Counted from the stretch's first letter, positions 1 through 9,421 are shown. The stretch is DNA of 64,000 nucleotides from Paenibacillus andongensis (GCF_025369935.1 NZ_CP104467.1:769501-833500), one strand, 5' to 3'. Translations and numbers: made by a program. Notes: a model not told the origin generated them from the sequence alone.

Positions 1-738
1 CCGAGAAGACAATCTCAGATTTTGGAGTTTGCCGTTATTTATAAAGAGTTTGCCGAAATGAGAAGGCGCATCTTCGAATTAATCGGCGAGGTGGAGCAGA
101 AGGAACAAGGCAAAGCATTTCTTGAAGTCGAGAAATTAATGACGCAAATTAATCCTCATTTCATTCACAATACGCTCGATACCATACGCTGGCTGGCTCG
201 TGCCAATGGGCAGAAAGATATTGACCGTTTGGTTTCAACGCTAAACAAGGTGCTCTATTATAATCTCGGTAAAGGCGGCCCTGCTCGAATTAAAGATGAG
301 ATTGAAGCTTTGAAAAATTATGTTGAGCTGCAGGGCATCCGTTATAACTTCCACTTTGATGTGAATATCCACGCTGATTCCAAGGCGCTTGAGCTGCCGG
401 TTCCAAGGTTTATTTTACAGCCGCTTGTTGAAAATGCGTTGTATCACGGGTTGGAAGATAGAGGCGTGATCGAAGTCAGTGTCATCGAAGACGGCGAGTC
501 GCATGTCATTATTGAAGTTAGAGACAATGGAGACGGGATGACAGAGGAAGAAATTAGTCAATTAATGAGCGAGAACACGTTAGAGAAGAAGAAGGTAGGT
601 ATGGGAATCGGGCTGCAATATGTAAACCGTATGGTGAAGTTCCAATTCGGAGCAGCCGCGAGTTTTCATATTAAAAGCACAATCGGCTCTGGGACGACGA
701 TCATACTTCGTCTTCCAATAGGAGGAGTACTCGGATGA
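1..738 (+). CDS. Sensor histidine kinase, YesM type (5' end outside window)
   Basis: This is the C-terminal part of a membrane sensor kinase; the frame is open to base 1, so the gene starts upstream of the window. The HisKA-like block has the motif NPHFIHNTL, whose first His (codon at 157-159) is the expected phosphoacceptor of this family. An ATP-binding HATPase_c domain follows, with the N box LVENALYHGL, the G1 box DNGDGM and the G2 box GMGIGLQYVN. The sensor and HAMP segments are not visible. The stop overlaps the start of the response regulator gene by four bases (ATGA), so the two are cotranscribed and probably translationally coupled. In Paenibacillus-type genomes such pairs control the sugar ABC importer beside them, and an importer follows here. 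The ligand is unknown. Confidence 0.93.
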   Translation, partial: PRRQSQILEFAVIYKEFAEMRRRIFELIGEVEQKEQGKAFLEVEKLMTQINPHFIHNTLDTIRWLARANGQKDIDRLVSTLNKVLYYNLGKGGPARIKDEIEALKNYVELQGIRYNFHFDVNIHADSKALELPVPRFILQPLVENALYHGLEDRGVIEVSVIEDGESHVIIEVRDNGDGMTEEEISQLMSENTLEKKKVGMGIGLQYVNRMVKFQFGAAASFHIKSTIGSGTTIILRLPIGGVLG

Positions 739-1511
739 TAAAAGTTATGGTTGTGGACGATGATCACTTGGTGCGTAAAGGCTTCATCGCAATGATGCCT
801 TGGCGTGAGCATAACCTAGAGGTCGTTGGAGAAGCCGGTAACGGCAAAAAAGCGTTGGAGTTTCTGGAGAATAATCAGGTGGACTTGCTCATTACCGATT
901 TAGCGATGCCTGTCATGTCAGGTATTGATTTGATGAGGTGTGTGAAAGAACGTTATCGGGATATTAGCATGGTCGTATTGACGTTTCATCAAGATTTTGA
1001 ACTGATTCAGGAGGCGCTTCGCCTTGGAGCGCTGGATTATATGACCAAGGTCGAACTTGAACATGAACAGATGGACGAAATACTAAGAAGAATTGTAGGT
1101 AAAATGCAGGAGCAGCATGTACGAACAAGGGAAATGAAAGTGGCGAACCATCTGTTTGCCGAAGAGGATGAGGGGCCGTATTCTCCTGAAGTGAAAGCAA
1201 GTATTTGGAAGGCAGTAGACATTATTCATCAAGAGTTTCAAAATGAGCTTCATCTGCCGGACATCGCGAAAAGGGTGAATATGAGCCGCAGCTATTTCAG
1301 CCGCTGTTTTCGGGATATTGTGGGGAAAACGTTTAACGATTTTATTCGGGAAGTGCGAGTAAATCACGCGAAAGTGCTGCTTAGTCAGACCGGGAAAACG
1401 ATTGGTTGGATCGCCATACAGGCTGGTTATCCGAATGAAAAATATTTTGGCAAGGTATTCCGTGAGTTGACGGGGATGCTGCCCGGTGAATTTCGCAGGA
1501 GCCAGAATTAA
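735..1511 (+). CDS. Response regulator with AraC-type DNA-binding domain, YesN type
   Basis: The protein has 258 residues. An N-terminal receiver domain (about 1-120) carries the acidic cluster DDD at 8-10, the phosphoacceptor Asp55 in LLITDLAMP, a conserved Thr in VVLTFH and a Lys in MTKVE. The C-terminal AraC/XylS domain (about 158-258) has two helix-turn-helix motifs (LPDIAKRVNMSRSYFSRCF and IGWIAIQAGYPNEKYFGKVF). YesN proteins often have a long middle domain; here the linker is short, as in compact family members. It probably receives phosphate from the kinase encoded just upstream and activates the ABC importer operon starting at 1699. The pairing rests on overlap and family precedent. 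Confidence 0.93.
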   Translation: MIKVMVVDDDHLVRKGFIAMMPWREHNLEVVGEAGNGKKALEFLENNQVDLLITDLAMPVMSGIDLMRCVKERYRDISMVVLTFHQDFELIQEALRLGALDYMTKVELEHEQMDEILRRIVGKMQEQHVRTREMKVANHLFAEEDEGPYSPEVKASIWKAVDIIHQEFQNELHLPDIAKRVNMSRSYFSRCFRDIVGKTFNDFIREVRVNHAKVLLSQTGKTIGWIAIQAGYPNEKYFGKVFRELTGMLPGEFRRSQN

Positions 1512-1541
1512 ATTCGGGCTTATCTCAAAACGACAGTAACA

Positions 1542-1612
1542 CAAATCGTCTCCAAAGAAGTGCACTTTTGTCTCCTAAACGTTCCCGGAATGCTGAATTA
1601 AGAGACGATTTG
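1542..1612. repeat. 11-bp perfect inverted repeat upstream of the importer operon
   Basis: CAAATCGTCTC at 1542-1552 is the exact reverse complement of GAGACGATTTG at 1602-1612, with 49 bases between the arms. It lies between the response regulator stop and the solute-binding protein start. Its placement fits a pair of operator half-sites for an AraC-type activator or a long mRNA stem; the sequence does not decide which. Confidence 0.45.
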
Positions 1613-1698
1613 CTCCGAAACGTAAGACATTAACCGACCCGAATGTCTTTCATTTTCTTTAAAATGTAAGTGCAGGGTTATTAATGAGGAGGGGCAAT

Positions 1699-3345
1699 AT
1701 GAAAAAGAAAATAACGCTAATTTCTATGATGGCATTGGTTGTTCTGATGACGGCATGTTCAAGCAACAACGCAGGGACCAGCAAGGATGGCGGCGGGCAA
1801 GCAGCTAGTCCGAACGTTAAGGTGGACCCTTTTAAGATGCCTAATCCCATTGAAGTGACTACCTTCAAAAGCTTAAGCCCAGGCGCAAAGTTACCAGCTG
1901 GAGATACCGTCGAAAGCAACCAGTACATGAAATATATCTCAGAAAAAACAAATATCAACTTTAAAATTTTATGGTATGCAGCTTCACAGGACTATGAGCA
2001 AAAGATGAAACTGGCCATCGCGAGCAATGATCTGCCGGATGTTATGCTTGTAAACGAGCAAATCTTCCTTTCCCTCGCCGAAGCTGGACAAATTGAGGAT
2101 TTAAGTAAAGTGTATGACAAATATGCGTCCCCATTAGCCAAGGAATTGTATGCATCAACGAACAATAAAGCGATCGAGAAAGCAACCTATAAAGGTAAAT
2201 TGATGGGTATTCCGAATATTAGCGTTCAAGCGGATGCGGCAAGTATGGCCTGGGTACGCAAGGACTGGATGGATAAATTGGGACTCCAGCCGCCAAAATC
2301 GATGGACGATGTCGCTGCGATTGCCAAAGCTTTCGTAGAGAAAGACCCAGACGGGAACGGCAAAGCGGATACCATTGGAATCGCTGGTTTTGAGAAAGCA
2401 TTAACGGTAAGCGGTAAAGCACAGCGGGGCGACTTCAAAGGTATTTTCCAAGCGTTCGGCGCTTATCCTTCCAACTGGATCAAGGATAGCTCGGGCAAGG
2501 TCGTTTACGCTTCGATCCTTCCTGAAACGAAGCAAGCGCTCGGCAAGCTGCGTGACATGTATGCAGCTGGCGCAGTTGATAAGGAATTTGCTTTGCGCAA
2601 AGATCCAAACGAGAACATCGTATCCGGCAAAGCGGGTATGTTCTTCGGACCTTGGTGGTCCGGCGGGTTGGCTGCTGATGCTATGAAGCTTAATCCGAAG
2701 GTTGATTTCGTGCCTTATTTGATCCCTGATGCCAAAGGGACTGTGAACACGATGATGGTGCCGGTAAGCACACAGTTTATTGTGGTGAAGAAAGGGATGA
2801 AGAATCCGGAAGCGGCTATGATTTACGCGAATACGTTTATCAATGCGCAGCGTAAAGTAGATCCGGACGCTTTGAAATTAGACTTCACAGTAAGCGCAGA
2901 GTACTGGCCGATTGGAAATTCCACCTACGATTATGCGGATGCTGTTGAAAGAAAGTCCGATACATTGAAAAAGGCGATGGGCGGACAGATCAAGCCTGAA
3001 GAGCTGAATCCGGAAATGAAAGAAATGTTTGCGAAGGCAACTCGCGACAAAGCTAATCCGAAAGCAGATCTGAAAGATTGGTCAGGATATTTCGGGTACA
3101 CCGTTCCAGCAGATTTGCTGAAGCAGAGTATGAATAAGGTGTACAGTGAATTTACGGCGAATACGAAAACGATGGAAAGAAAATGGGTTAATCTGCAAAA
3201 GTTAGAGAATGAAACGTTCTTCGGTATCGTAATGGGTGAGAAACCCCTTGATTCGTTTGATAAGTTCGTTACCGATTGGAAAGCGCAAGGCGGCGATGAA
3301 ATCACGAAAGAAGTTACGGATGAAATCAGCAAATCCAAAAAGTAA
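1699..3345 (+). CDS. Extracellular solute-binding lipoprotein of an ABC importer (LplA type)
   Basis: I chose the ATG at 1699 because GAGGAGGGG lies at 1687-1694, just upstream; an in-frame ATG at 1684 would overlap that ribosome binding site. The 548-residue product starts with a lipoprotein signal peptide and the lipobox LMTAC, so Cys20 should be lipidated and the protein anchored outside the membrane. The mature part looks like a cluster-1 sugar-binding protein, with the segment PDGNGKADTIG, a calcium-loop-like feature common in this family. Two permease genes follow and no ATPase gene is present. Importers of this class usually share a common MsmX-type ATPase encoded elsewhere. The substrate is not readable, but the PHP phosphoesterase at the operon end hints at a phosphorylated or esterified compound (inference). 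Confidence 0.92.
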   Translation: MKKKITLISMMALVVLMTACSSNNAGTSKDGGGQAASPNVKVDPFKMPNPIEVTTFKSLSPGAKLPAGDTVESNQYMKYISEKTNINFKILWYAASQDYEQKMKLAIASNDLPDVMLVNEQIFLSLAEAGQIEDLSKVYDKYASPLAKELYASTNNKAIEKATYKGKLMGIPNISVQADAASMAWVRKDWMDKLGLQPPKSMDDVAAIAKAFVEKDPDGNGKADTIGIAGFEKALTVSGKAQRGDFKGIFQAFGAYPSNWIKDSSGKVVYASILPETKQALGKLRDMYAAGAVDKEFALRKDPNENIVSGKAGMFFGPWWSGGLAADAMKLNPKVDFVPYLIPDAKGTVNTMMVPVSTQFIVVKKGMKNPEAAMIYANTFINAQRKVDPDALKLDFTVSAEYWPIGNSTYDYADAVERKSDTLKKAMGGQIKPEELNPEMKEMFAKATRDKANPKADLKDWSGYFGYTVPADLLKQSMNKVYSEFTANTKTMERKWVNLQKLENETFFGIVMGEKPLDSFDKFVTDWKAQGGDEITKEVTDEISKSKK

Positions 3346-3355
3346 CGTGTAATGA

Positions 3356-3397
3356 GAAGAGCGCATCGCCTAACCGAATGGTGGTGCGCTCTCTTTC
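3356..3397 (+). terminator. Hairpin with short pyrimidine run between solute-binding and permease genes
   Basis: A stem with arms at 3358-3370 and 3380-3392 (AGAGCGCA pairs with TGCGCTCT, extended by G-U pairs) has a nine-base loop and is followed by CTTTCT. The tail is weak for a terminator, so it probably acts as a partial attenuator or 3' stabiliser that gives more solute-binding protein than permease, as is common in ABC importer operons. Confidence 0.6.
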
Positions 3398-3439
3398 TAC
3401 CATTAAAAACGGATAAGTTTGAACAGAGGTGTATCGTTC

Positions 3440-4330
3440 ATGAACATAAAATCGTTTTACAAGCACTACCACTTGATGCTCCTGCCGGGTATCGTGCTTC
3501 TCATTATTTTTCATCTGGTGCCGATGTTCGGAATCGCGATTGCGTTCCAAGATTTCAAAATCGGTTTGGGCATATGGGACTCACCTTGGATCGGCTTAGA
3601 AAATTTTACGTACATGTTTCAACTGAGAGACAGTAAAGTTATTTTCTTTAATACAGTATTTATTGCCGTGTGTAAAATTATCGCGCACCTCATCATTCCG
3701 CTTACATTTGCCATTCTGCTCAATGAGATAAGATTCAGGATCTTCAAAAGATGGGTGCAGACGGTTGTGTACCTGCCGCATTTTATATCCTGGGTTATCT
3801 TGGCGGGTGTTGTGATGGATATGCTGTCGCTCGACGGCATTATCAACCATGCGCTGAGAGCGTTAGGTTTCGAGCCGATTATGTTTATGGCAAAAAACAG
3901 CTTGTTTCCTGGCATCGTCGTTAGCACTGATATTTGGAAAGAGTTCGGATTTGCTGCCATTATTTATTTAGCTGCATTAGCTGGCATTAACCCTTCCCTC
4001 TATGAAGCGGCCGAAATGGATGGAGCTAATAGACTGAAACAATTGGTTTATGTGACGCTGCCGAGCTTGGTTCCTACTGTTGTTTTGCTGGCTACTTTGA
4101 GCATAGGTAATATTTTGAATGCAGGATTTGATCAAATATTCAATTTGTATAATCCGCTTGTCTATGAATCAGGTGATATTATCGATACGTATGTGTACCG
4201 GGTAGGTCTTGTACAGGCTCAATATGGCTTAGCTACGGCCGTCGGTTTGCTGAAATCAGTAATCGGTTTCATTCTCATCTTTATTTCGTACAGAGTTGCC
4301 TATACGTATGCGAACTACAGAATTTTCTGA
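3440..4330 (+). CDS. ABC transporter permease, LplB type
   Basis: I preferred the ATG at 3440 (MNIKSFYKHY) because CAGAGGTG lies at a suitable distance; a TTG at 3419 would add seven residues with no better ribosome site. The 296-residue protein is an integral membrane subunit with about six membrane segments, beginning LLPGIVLLIIFHLVPMFG. The EAA loop that contacts the ATPase is visible as EAAEMDGANRLKQLVYVTLP. It forms a heterodimer with the permease encoded next and takes substrate from the lipoprotein encoded upstream. Confidence 0.94.
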   Translation: MNIKSFYKHYHLMLLPGIVLLIIFHLVPMFGIAIAFQDFKIGLGIWDSPWIGLENFTYMFQLRDSKVIFFNTVFIAVCKIIAHLIIPLTFAILLNEIRFRIFKRWVQTVVYLPHFISWVILAGVVMDMLSLDGIINHALRALGFEPIMFMAKNSLFPGIVVSTDIWKEFGFAAIIYLAALAGINPSLYEAAEMDGANRLKQLVYVTLPSLVPTVVLLATLSIGNILNAGFDQIFNLYNPLVYESGDIIDTYVYRVGLVQAQYGLATAVGLLKSVIGFILIFISYRVAYTYANYRIF

Positions 4331-4342
4331 TGAAGCAGGTGA

Positions 4343-5233
4343 ATGCCAGTGGTACGTAATAAAACGATTTCGGCTCGTATAACCGAAGCAGCTCTAGTCT
4401 TAGTGATGCTAGTCATCTCAGCCATGTCGCTCGCGCCTGTTGTGCACGTGTTCTCCGTCTCGTTTAGCGACAACGCGGCAGCGGCTGGGGGGTTCGTTAA
4501 GTTTTGGCCTGTTGGCTTTTCTTTGGAATCGTATCGTAAAATTTTGGAAGAACCGCATTTTTTCAATGCGTTCTTAGTTTCTGTCAAACGGGTTTTGCTG
4601 GGCGGGGGAATCAATTTCGTATTGACCGTTATGATGGCGTACCCGTTGTCGAGAACCAGCAAAGAATTCCCATACCGGAACGTGTATATGTGGTTCATGC
4701 TGTTTACGATGCTGTTCAGTGGCGGGATTATTCCGTTATATTTGACCGTAAAATCTTTAGGGATGTTTAACTCGATATGGTCTCTTGTGCTGCCAGGCGC
4801 AGTGCCGGTTTTTAATGTTATTTTGTTAATGAACTTCTTCCGGAACTTGCCGAAGGAGCTGAGCGACGCGGGGTACATGGATGGTGCGGGACCTTGGTAT
4901 ATGATGGTCAAAGTCTATCTGCCGCTTTCGCTGCCAGCAATGGCTACTGTCACTTTATTCAGTATTGTCGGTCACTGGAATTCGTTCTTCGACGGTATGA
5001 TCTTTATGCGCAGTGCGGAAAATTATCCGCTGCAAACGTATATTCAGCAGCTCGTTGTCAACCAGAACGTGTTGGAACTTGATTCAACGAAGCTTGAGTT
5101 ACTGATGAAAGTATCGGATAAGACACTCAACGCTGCCAAAATCGTGGTGTCGATGGTGCCGATTCTGATCGTTTATCCGTTTCTGCAAAAGTATTTTATT
5201 CATGGAATCATGCTTGGTTCGGTAAAAGAATAG
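4343..5233 (+). CDS. ABC transporter permease, LplC/YtcP type
   Basis: The 296-residue integral membrane protein is the second half of the permease pair. The ATG follows the weak site GCAGGTGA. Six hydrophobic segments are visible, and the EAA-like loop reads LSDAGYMDGAGPWYMMVKVY. The motif SVSFSDNAAAAGGFVKFWP near the first periplasm-side loop is typical of YtcP-like permeases. It starts 12 bases after the LplB-type gene and belongs to the same operon as the solute-binding protein and the downstream PHP protein. Confidence 0.94.
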   Translation: MPVVRNKTISARITEAALVLVMLVISAMSLAPVVHVFSVSFSDNAAAAGGFVKFWPVGFSLESYRKILEEPHFFNAFLVSVKRVLLGGGINFVLTVMMAYPLSRTSKEFPYRNVYMWFMLFTMLFSGGIIPLYLTVKSLGMFNSIWSLVLPGAVPVFNVILLMNFFRNLPKELSDAGYMDGAGPWYMMVKVYLPLSLPAMATVTLFSIVGHWNSFFDGMIFMRSAENYPLQTYIQQLVVNQNVLELDSTKLELLMKVSDKTLNAAKIVVSMVPILIVYPFLQKYFIHGIMLGSVKE

Positions 5234-5278
5234 GCAAAGACCAGTGCGGGATATGAACAGATCAAGGGAGAGCGACAG

Positions 5279-6559
5279 ATGAAACAGGTGGAAAGAAGAC
5301 GTTCAATTACTACAATTACGCGAGAAATTGCTCATTTGGAGCAAAGCGCCTATATCGAAGTTCCTTTTAAAATGCCCGAGCATGTGGAGGAAATGGTGGT
5401 CACTTACGTGATCGAATCACACGGTGAACAGAAGGCTGTAATCGATTTAGGTCTGAGGGACACCGGCAGAGTGAGAGGCTGGAGCGGAGGAGCGCGCAAA
5501 GCATTTCGACTTGGGCAGGAACAATCAACTCCCGGCTATTTGTCGGGTGATTTAACGCCGGGAAACTGGGCGGTTCTGCATAACGCCTACAAGGTGCCAA
5601 GCGAAGGGTGTTCTGTTACCGTCACCATCGAATTCCTTTATAAGACACCTCGTTGGCTCAAAGGCGATCTGCATACGCACAGCGTGAACAGCGACGGCAC
5701 GTTTACGCTGGAAGAGAATGCCGCAAGGATGGAGGAACTTGGCTGCGACTTCATCGCCATGACGGATCACAATACAGTCAGCCAAAATATGACCTATCCG
5801 CGCCATACAAGCGTTGTCATGATACCGGGGATGGAATTTACAACGAATTTCGGACACAGCAATTTCTTGGGTGTTACCGATCCAATCCGTGATTTCCGGG
5901 TGAAGAATCAGGAAGACGTCAATGCCAAGATTGCCGAAGCCCGTGCTAACGGAGCCAAAATCGTGATCAATCATCCGCATTGCGAGTATTGCCCGTGGGA
6001 ATGGGATTTGGGTGTAGATCATGACTGGGTAGAAGTATGGAATGGCCCCTTTACCGAGCGGAATGTTAGAGCGCTGAATTGGTGGCATAGTCAACTCGTC
6101 ACTGGCAGATGGCTTGTTGCTGTTGGCGGCAGCGATACCCATCGCCCGGATCCATACGTCAAGCATGCGATGCCATGCACATGGGTGTACGCTTCTGAGA
6201 AAACCGTGGATGGCATTTTGAGCGCAATTGGGCTGGGTCATGTGGTCATTACCTATGCGCCAAACGGGCCTTTTGTGGAGCTGAACTGCGGTCCATATAA
6301 GGTGGGAGATATTGTTCCGGCAGGAGAGCGGAGCAGAGAAGTGTGTTTGCAAGCCGAGGATTTGATGGCCGGAGATAAAATCAAACTGTTCAGCAACCTC
6401 AGATTGGAAAAGGAAGTACTAGTGTCCTCAGACGGGGTCATTGCCATCTATTTTGACGCACAGGGAACAACGTTTGTACGCGCTGAAGTTTGGCGGCATT
6501 TCGATGAGGTCAACACGACCCTTATGGCTGCTTTAACGAATCCGATTTATTTTGACTAG
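5279..6559 (+). CDS. PHP-domain phosphoesterase (CehA/McbA-like metallohydrolase)
   Basis: The 426-residue protein starts at an ATG with GGGAGAG upstream. A beta-rich N-terminal region (about 1-125) precedes a PHP fold (about 128-330). Metal ligands are visible in DLHTHSVNSDGT, MTDHNT, PGMEF, NHPHCEY and GGSDTHRPD, the usual trinuclear metal set. No signal peptide is seen, so it should act in the cytoplasm on what the importer brings in. It is the last gene of the unit and a strong terminator follows. The family includes phosphodiesterases and carbamate hydrolases; the substrate here is unknown. Confidence 0.88.
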   Translation: MKQVERRRSITTITREIAHLEQSAYIEVPFKMPEHVEEMVVTYVIESHGEQKAVIDLGLRDTGRVRGWSGGARKAFRLGQEQSTPGYLSGDLTPGNWAVLHNAYKVPSEGCSVTVTIEFLYKTPRWLKGDLHTHSVNSDGTFTLEENAARMEELGCDFIAMTDHNTVSQNMTYPRHTSVVMIPGMEFTTNFGHSNFLGVTDPIRDFRVKNQEDVNAKIAEARANGAKIVINHPHCEYCPWEWDLGVDHDWVEVWNGPFTERNVRALNWWHSQLVTGRWLVAVGGSDTHRPDPYVKHAMPCTWVYASEKTVDGILSAIGLGHVVITYAPNGPFVELNCGPYKVGDIVPAGERSREVCLQAEDLMAGDKIKLFSNLRLEKEVLVSSDGVIAIYFDAQGTTFVRAEVWRHFDEVNTTLMAALTNPIYFD

Positions 6560-6615
6560 TAAAGGATATCGGCATCCGCGACGCGATGAAAACCTTGAAA
6601 TAGATTGAAAGCAGA

Positions 6616-6656
6616 AACACAACCTTTTGCATGGTAAAAGGCTGTGTTTTTTGTTT
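6616..6656 (+). terminator. Rho-independent terminator of the importer operon
   Basis: A 15-bp stem (6616-6630 with 6634-6648, two non-Watson-Crick positions) has a three-base loop and is followed by a T-rich tract. It closes the operon after the PHP gene. Confidence 0.85.
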
Positions 6657-6770
6657 TTTCAATAGATAAGAATTTATATGATTTGGGTTTTGGAGTAATC
6701 TATGCAGTTCATTGTGCGGATAAGGCAGCTGAAGCAGCTTATTTGTCCTAATGACCCCGGCTATGATTGC

Positions 6771-6908
6771 ATAAGCAAGCTAGGCTTGCTTATTGTTGGC
6801 TAATACACCATAGAAGTCTCGTTTATCAGCTAATAAGCATGTGCTGTGGTCTTATCTGACGAAATTCTCCGATATTAGAACGAATAAGCAAGGTAAACTT
6901 GCTTATTC
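6771..6908. repeat. Two related GCTTGCTTAT palindromes upstream of the chemoreceptor gene
   Basis: ATAAGCAAGC at 6771-6780 pairs perfectly with GCTTGCTTAT at 6784-6793 (three-base loop). About 100 bases on, GAATAAGCAAG at 6882-6892 pairs with CTTGCTTATTC at 6898-6908 (five-base loop). Both share the core AATAAGCAAG. They may be operators, protein-binding repeats or small hairpins. No gene was found in 6657-7100. Confidence 0.6.
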
Positions 6909-6944
6909 ATGTGCTTCACAGCCGGTGATCGAAAAACTTAAAGG

Positions 6945-6980
6945 ACCTAGTCACAGACTAGGTTTATCTTGCGATAAACC
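6945..6980. other. Two overlapping hairpins that compete for shared bases
   Basis: ACCTAGTC (6945-6952) pairs with GACTAGGT (6956-6963), and GGTTTATC (6961-6968) pairs with GATAAACC (6973-6980). The bases GGT at 6961-6963 belong to both stems, so the hairpins cannot both form fully. They lie about 140 bases upstream of the chemoreceptor start. They could be an RNA switch in the leader or simply dyad operators; no known riboswitch consensus was recognised. Confidence 0.4.
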
Positions 6981-7116
6981 ACTTCTAATGAGGTCGATTA
7001 CTAGTGAATGATCTTAACAAAAAATTTACTAAAAATTATGTCGGAAATAAGAGGTATTTGTCGAAAAAACGTGGAATTTCTAGTGATAATCTATATCCTA
7101 GAGATAGGTGGGGGCG

Positions 7117-9174
7117 ATGAAGGTCATGAAGCTAAAAAGTATTCAAAGTAAATTTATGCTGCTGCTTGTTCCTCTTATTGTTGTTACTCTGTTTGGCATC
7201 GTCGCGTTCGCATACGTTGAGAGCAAAGGGTTGATTAATAACGAGATTGGGCTCAAGATGCAGCAGCAGCTCGAAAGTGTGTCAAGCAGCATTAATGGAA
7301 AGCTAGTAGCGCATCGCAAAGTGGGAGAAGTGCTGGCCAGAACGGTCGAGTTTGCACCTAACCAGCTGACTTTGGACAACTATAACAAAATACTAAGTAA
7401 TGATTTGAGCACAAGTGAAGATACATTTGGCCTTGGAATTTTCTTTGAACCGTTCAAGTACAATGCCAAAACGAAATATTTTTCGACTTACGCGTTCCGA
7501 GAAGGGGACAAAATTAACTTAACACAAGACTATAACGCAGCTGATTACGATTATCCGCACTGGGATTGGTACAAGGTGGCTCAGGACACGAAGCAAGCAT
7601 TTGCGTATTCCGATCCTTACTATGATGAACCAACGAAAGTAACCATGGTGACGGCAAGCGTGCCCATCTATGATCAAAAAAAGCAGTTTCTCGCGGTAGT
7701 CACCGGTGATTTTAACCTTGCTCACTTGCAAAAGCTTGTTGAAGAAACGAAAGTAGGCCGCACAGGCTGGGCGTTCATGGTTGATGCCAAAGGGAACTAT
7801 CTAGCTTTGCCGGATAAGTCCAAGGTGATGAAGGTCAGCATGGATAAGGACCCGAACCCGTCGATAAGTGCGCTGGCGCCAACGCTGCTTTCACAGCCAA
7901 GGGGCCAGTCCACCATCACAGATGACAAGGGAATTAATCGTATTTATTATCAAAAAGTACCGGAAACCGGCTGGACCATTGCGCTCGTTATGCCAGAGAA
8001 AGAGCTGCTAGAGCCGGTGAATAAGCTTGTCGTTTCTTTGGGTATAGGCGGCCTGATCGCGCTGGTCATCATGGTGCTTGTGATTATTTTATTCAGTCGA
8101 TATCTGATTAACCAAATACGAAAAGCCAAAGTGATGGCAAGCCGCATCGCGGAAGGTGATTTAACGCAGCATATGGAAGTAAAAACGAGTGACGAATTAG
8201 GGCAGATGGGGCATTCTTTCAATGAAATGATTCAGAGGCTTCGTACGATGCTTGGATCTATTTCGATGCACACGCACACCGTTGCTTCTATGTCCGAGCA
8301 GTTATCGGCAAGCGCAGAGGAAACTTCGAGAGCGACGGAGCAGATTGCAGATTCCATCCAGCAAGTTGCTTCAAGCGCCGATGAGCAAAGTCACATGAAT
8401 GATACGTCGAAAAAGACAGTAACCGACATTGCCAAGCGGCTTGTATCGATTGTTGACGGCGTTAAGAAGGTAAATGTTTCGACAGAAAAAACAGCCGAGA
8501 CAGCTGAAAAAGGGAACAGGGCCGTAGGCGAGGTAACGGAGCAAATGAAGCTCATTCATCGCAACATGGAGCAATCGTCCATGATTGTAGATGAGCTGAG
8601 CGGGAAATCGCTGCAAATCGGGGAAATGATCACGTTGATTACCTCTTTATCCAGTCAGACGAACTTGTTAGCACTCAATGCCTCGATTGAAGCAGCGCGA
8701 GCTGGCGAGCACGGTAAGGGATTCGCCGTCGTTGCGACTGAAGTTCGCAAGCTGGCTGAACAATCCGCGACAGCAGCGGACCGTATTCGGAGCTTAATCG
8801 GTGACATCCAATCGGAGATTAACAGCGCAGTAGAATCCATGAATAAAGGTACCCAAGCGGTCAATGATGGAACGTTAATGAGCGAAAGCGCGAAGGCGGC
8901 ATTTCTGGCTATTCTCCAAGCGGTGGAGGATGTTTTTGGACATGTGAAAGAAGTCTCGCAATCGGCTGTCTTCATTCAATCCGACTCGAAACATATGGTT
9001 GAGGTTGTCGAGCACATTTGTGCCATTTCCAGTAAATCGCTAGAGAGCACACACAGCATAGCCGCAGCAGCTGAGCAGCAGCTTGCTTCCATGGAAGAAG
9101 TTAGCGCAGCTTCCCAATCGTTGTCCAAAATGGCTGACGAGCTCCAAGAGGTCGTGAAAGTATTTAAGGTATAA
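7117..9174 (+). CDS. Methyl-accepting chemotaxis protein with dCache-like sensor
   Basis: This is a membrane chemoreceptor of about 685 residues. A first membrane segment (about 13-33) is followed by a large extracellular sensor (about 35-285) with the dCache-like features [20 protein letters not shown] and [20 protein letters not shown] second membrane segment (about 303-326), a HAMP domain and a long signalling coiled coil follow. The hairpin tip reads [20 protein letters not shown], which contacts CheA and CheW. The start is uncertain: GTG at 7108, ATG at 7117 and ATG at 7126 are all in frame around one purine-rich site (7107-7114). The gene appears monocistronic and its ligand is unknown. 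Confidence 0.95.
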   Translation: MKVMKLKSIQSKFMLLLVPLIVVTLFGIVAFAYVESKGLINNEIGLKMQQQLESVSSSINGKLVAHRKVGEVLARTVEFAPNQLTLDNYNKILSNDLSTSEDTFGLGIFFEPFKYNAKTKYFSTYAFREGDKINLTQDYNAADYDYPHWDWYKVAQDTKQAFAYSDPYYDEPTKVTMVTASVPIYDQKKQFLAVVTGDFNLAHLQKLVEETKVGRTGWAFMVDAKGNYLALPDKSKVMKVSMDKDPNPSISALAPTLLSQPRGQSTITDDKGINRIYYQKVPETGWTIALVMPEKELLEPVNKLVVSLGIGGLIALVIMVLVIILFSRYLINQIRKAKVMASRIAEGDLTQHMEVKTSDELGQMGHSFNEMIQRLRTMLGSISMHTHTVASMSEQLSASAEETSRATEQIADSIQQVASSADEQSHMNDTSKKTVTDIAKRLVSIVDGVKKVNVSTEKTAETAEKGNRAVGEVTEQMKLIHRNMEQSSMIVDELSGKSLQIGEMITLITSLSSQTNLLALNASIEAARAGEHGKGFAVVATEVRKLAEQSATAADRIRSLIGDIQSEINSAVESMNKGTQAVNDGTLMSESAKAAFLAILQAVEDVFGHVKEVSQSAVFIQSDSKHMVEVVEHICAISSKSLESTHSIAAAAEQQLASMEEVSAASQSLSKMADELQEVVKVFKV

Positions 9175-9193
9175 TAAGTTTTGAGAATCTCAC

Positions 9194-9322
9194 TTAGTTG
9201 TCATCGGTGCCTCTGATATACTTGTCCTTGTTTTTGTATTCGTACCAAAAGGCAACGAGAACACCAACGATTAAAGCAATCGATAACCAGTGGTGAGAAA
9301 TAAAGCTCCAGAAAGTATTCAT
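9194..9322 (-). CDS. Small single-span membrane peptide, 42 residues
   Basis: A short reading frame on the minus strand begins with ATG at 9322 behind a strong GGAGGT site (around 9323-9333). The product has one hydrophobic span, LSIALIVGVLVAFWY, flanked by a short N-terminus and a charged tail ending GTDDN. It sits between the chemoreceptor and amidase genes, in opposite orientation to both. I do not recognise a family. The good ribosome site and clean membrane span make it likely to be real. Confidence 0.6.
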   Translation of the reverse strand: MNTFWSFISHHWLSIALIVGVLVAFWYEYKNKDKYIRGTDDN

Positions 9323-9421
9323 GTGAGTACCTCCTTCTATTTTGTTTATATGGAGGATAGTTTTGGCAGGAGATGTTGGTTTCATGCATCGGGCAAGCAA
9401 CAACATGAAAGGCGGAGAACC

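Noticed and set aside
6945-6980. Known riboswitch upstream of the chemoreceptor, such as a c-di-GMP type
   Set aside because: The conserved core sequences of the c-di-GMP riboswitches are not present; it is kept only as an unexplained structure.
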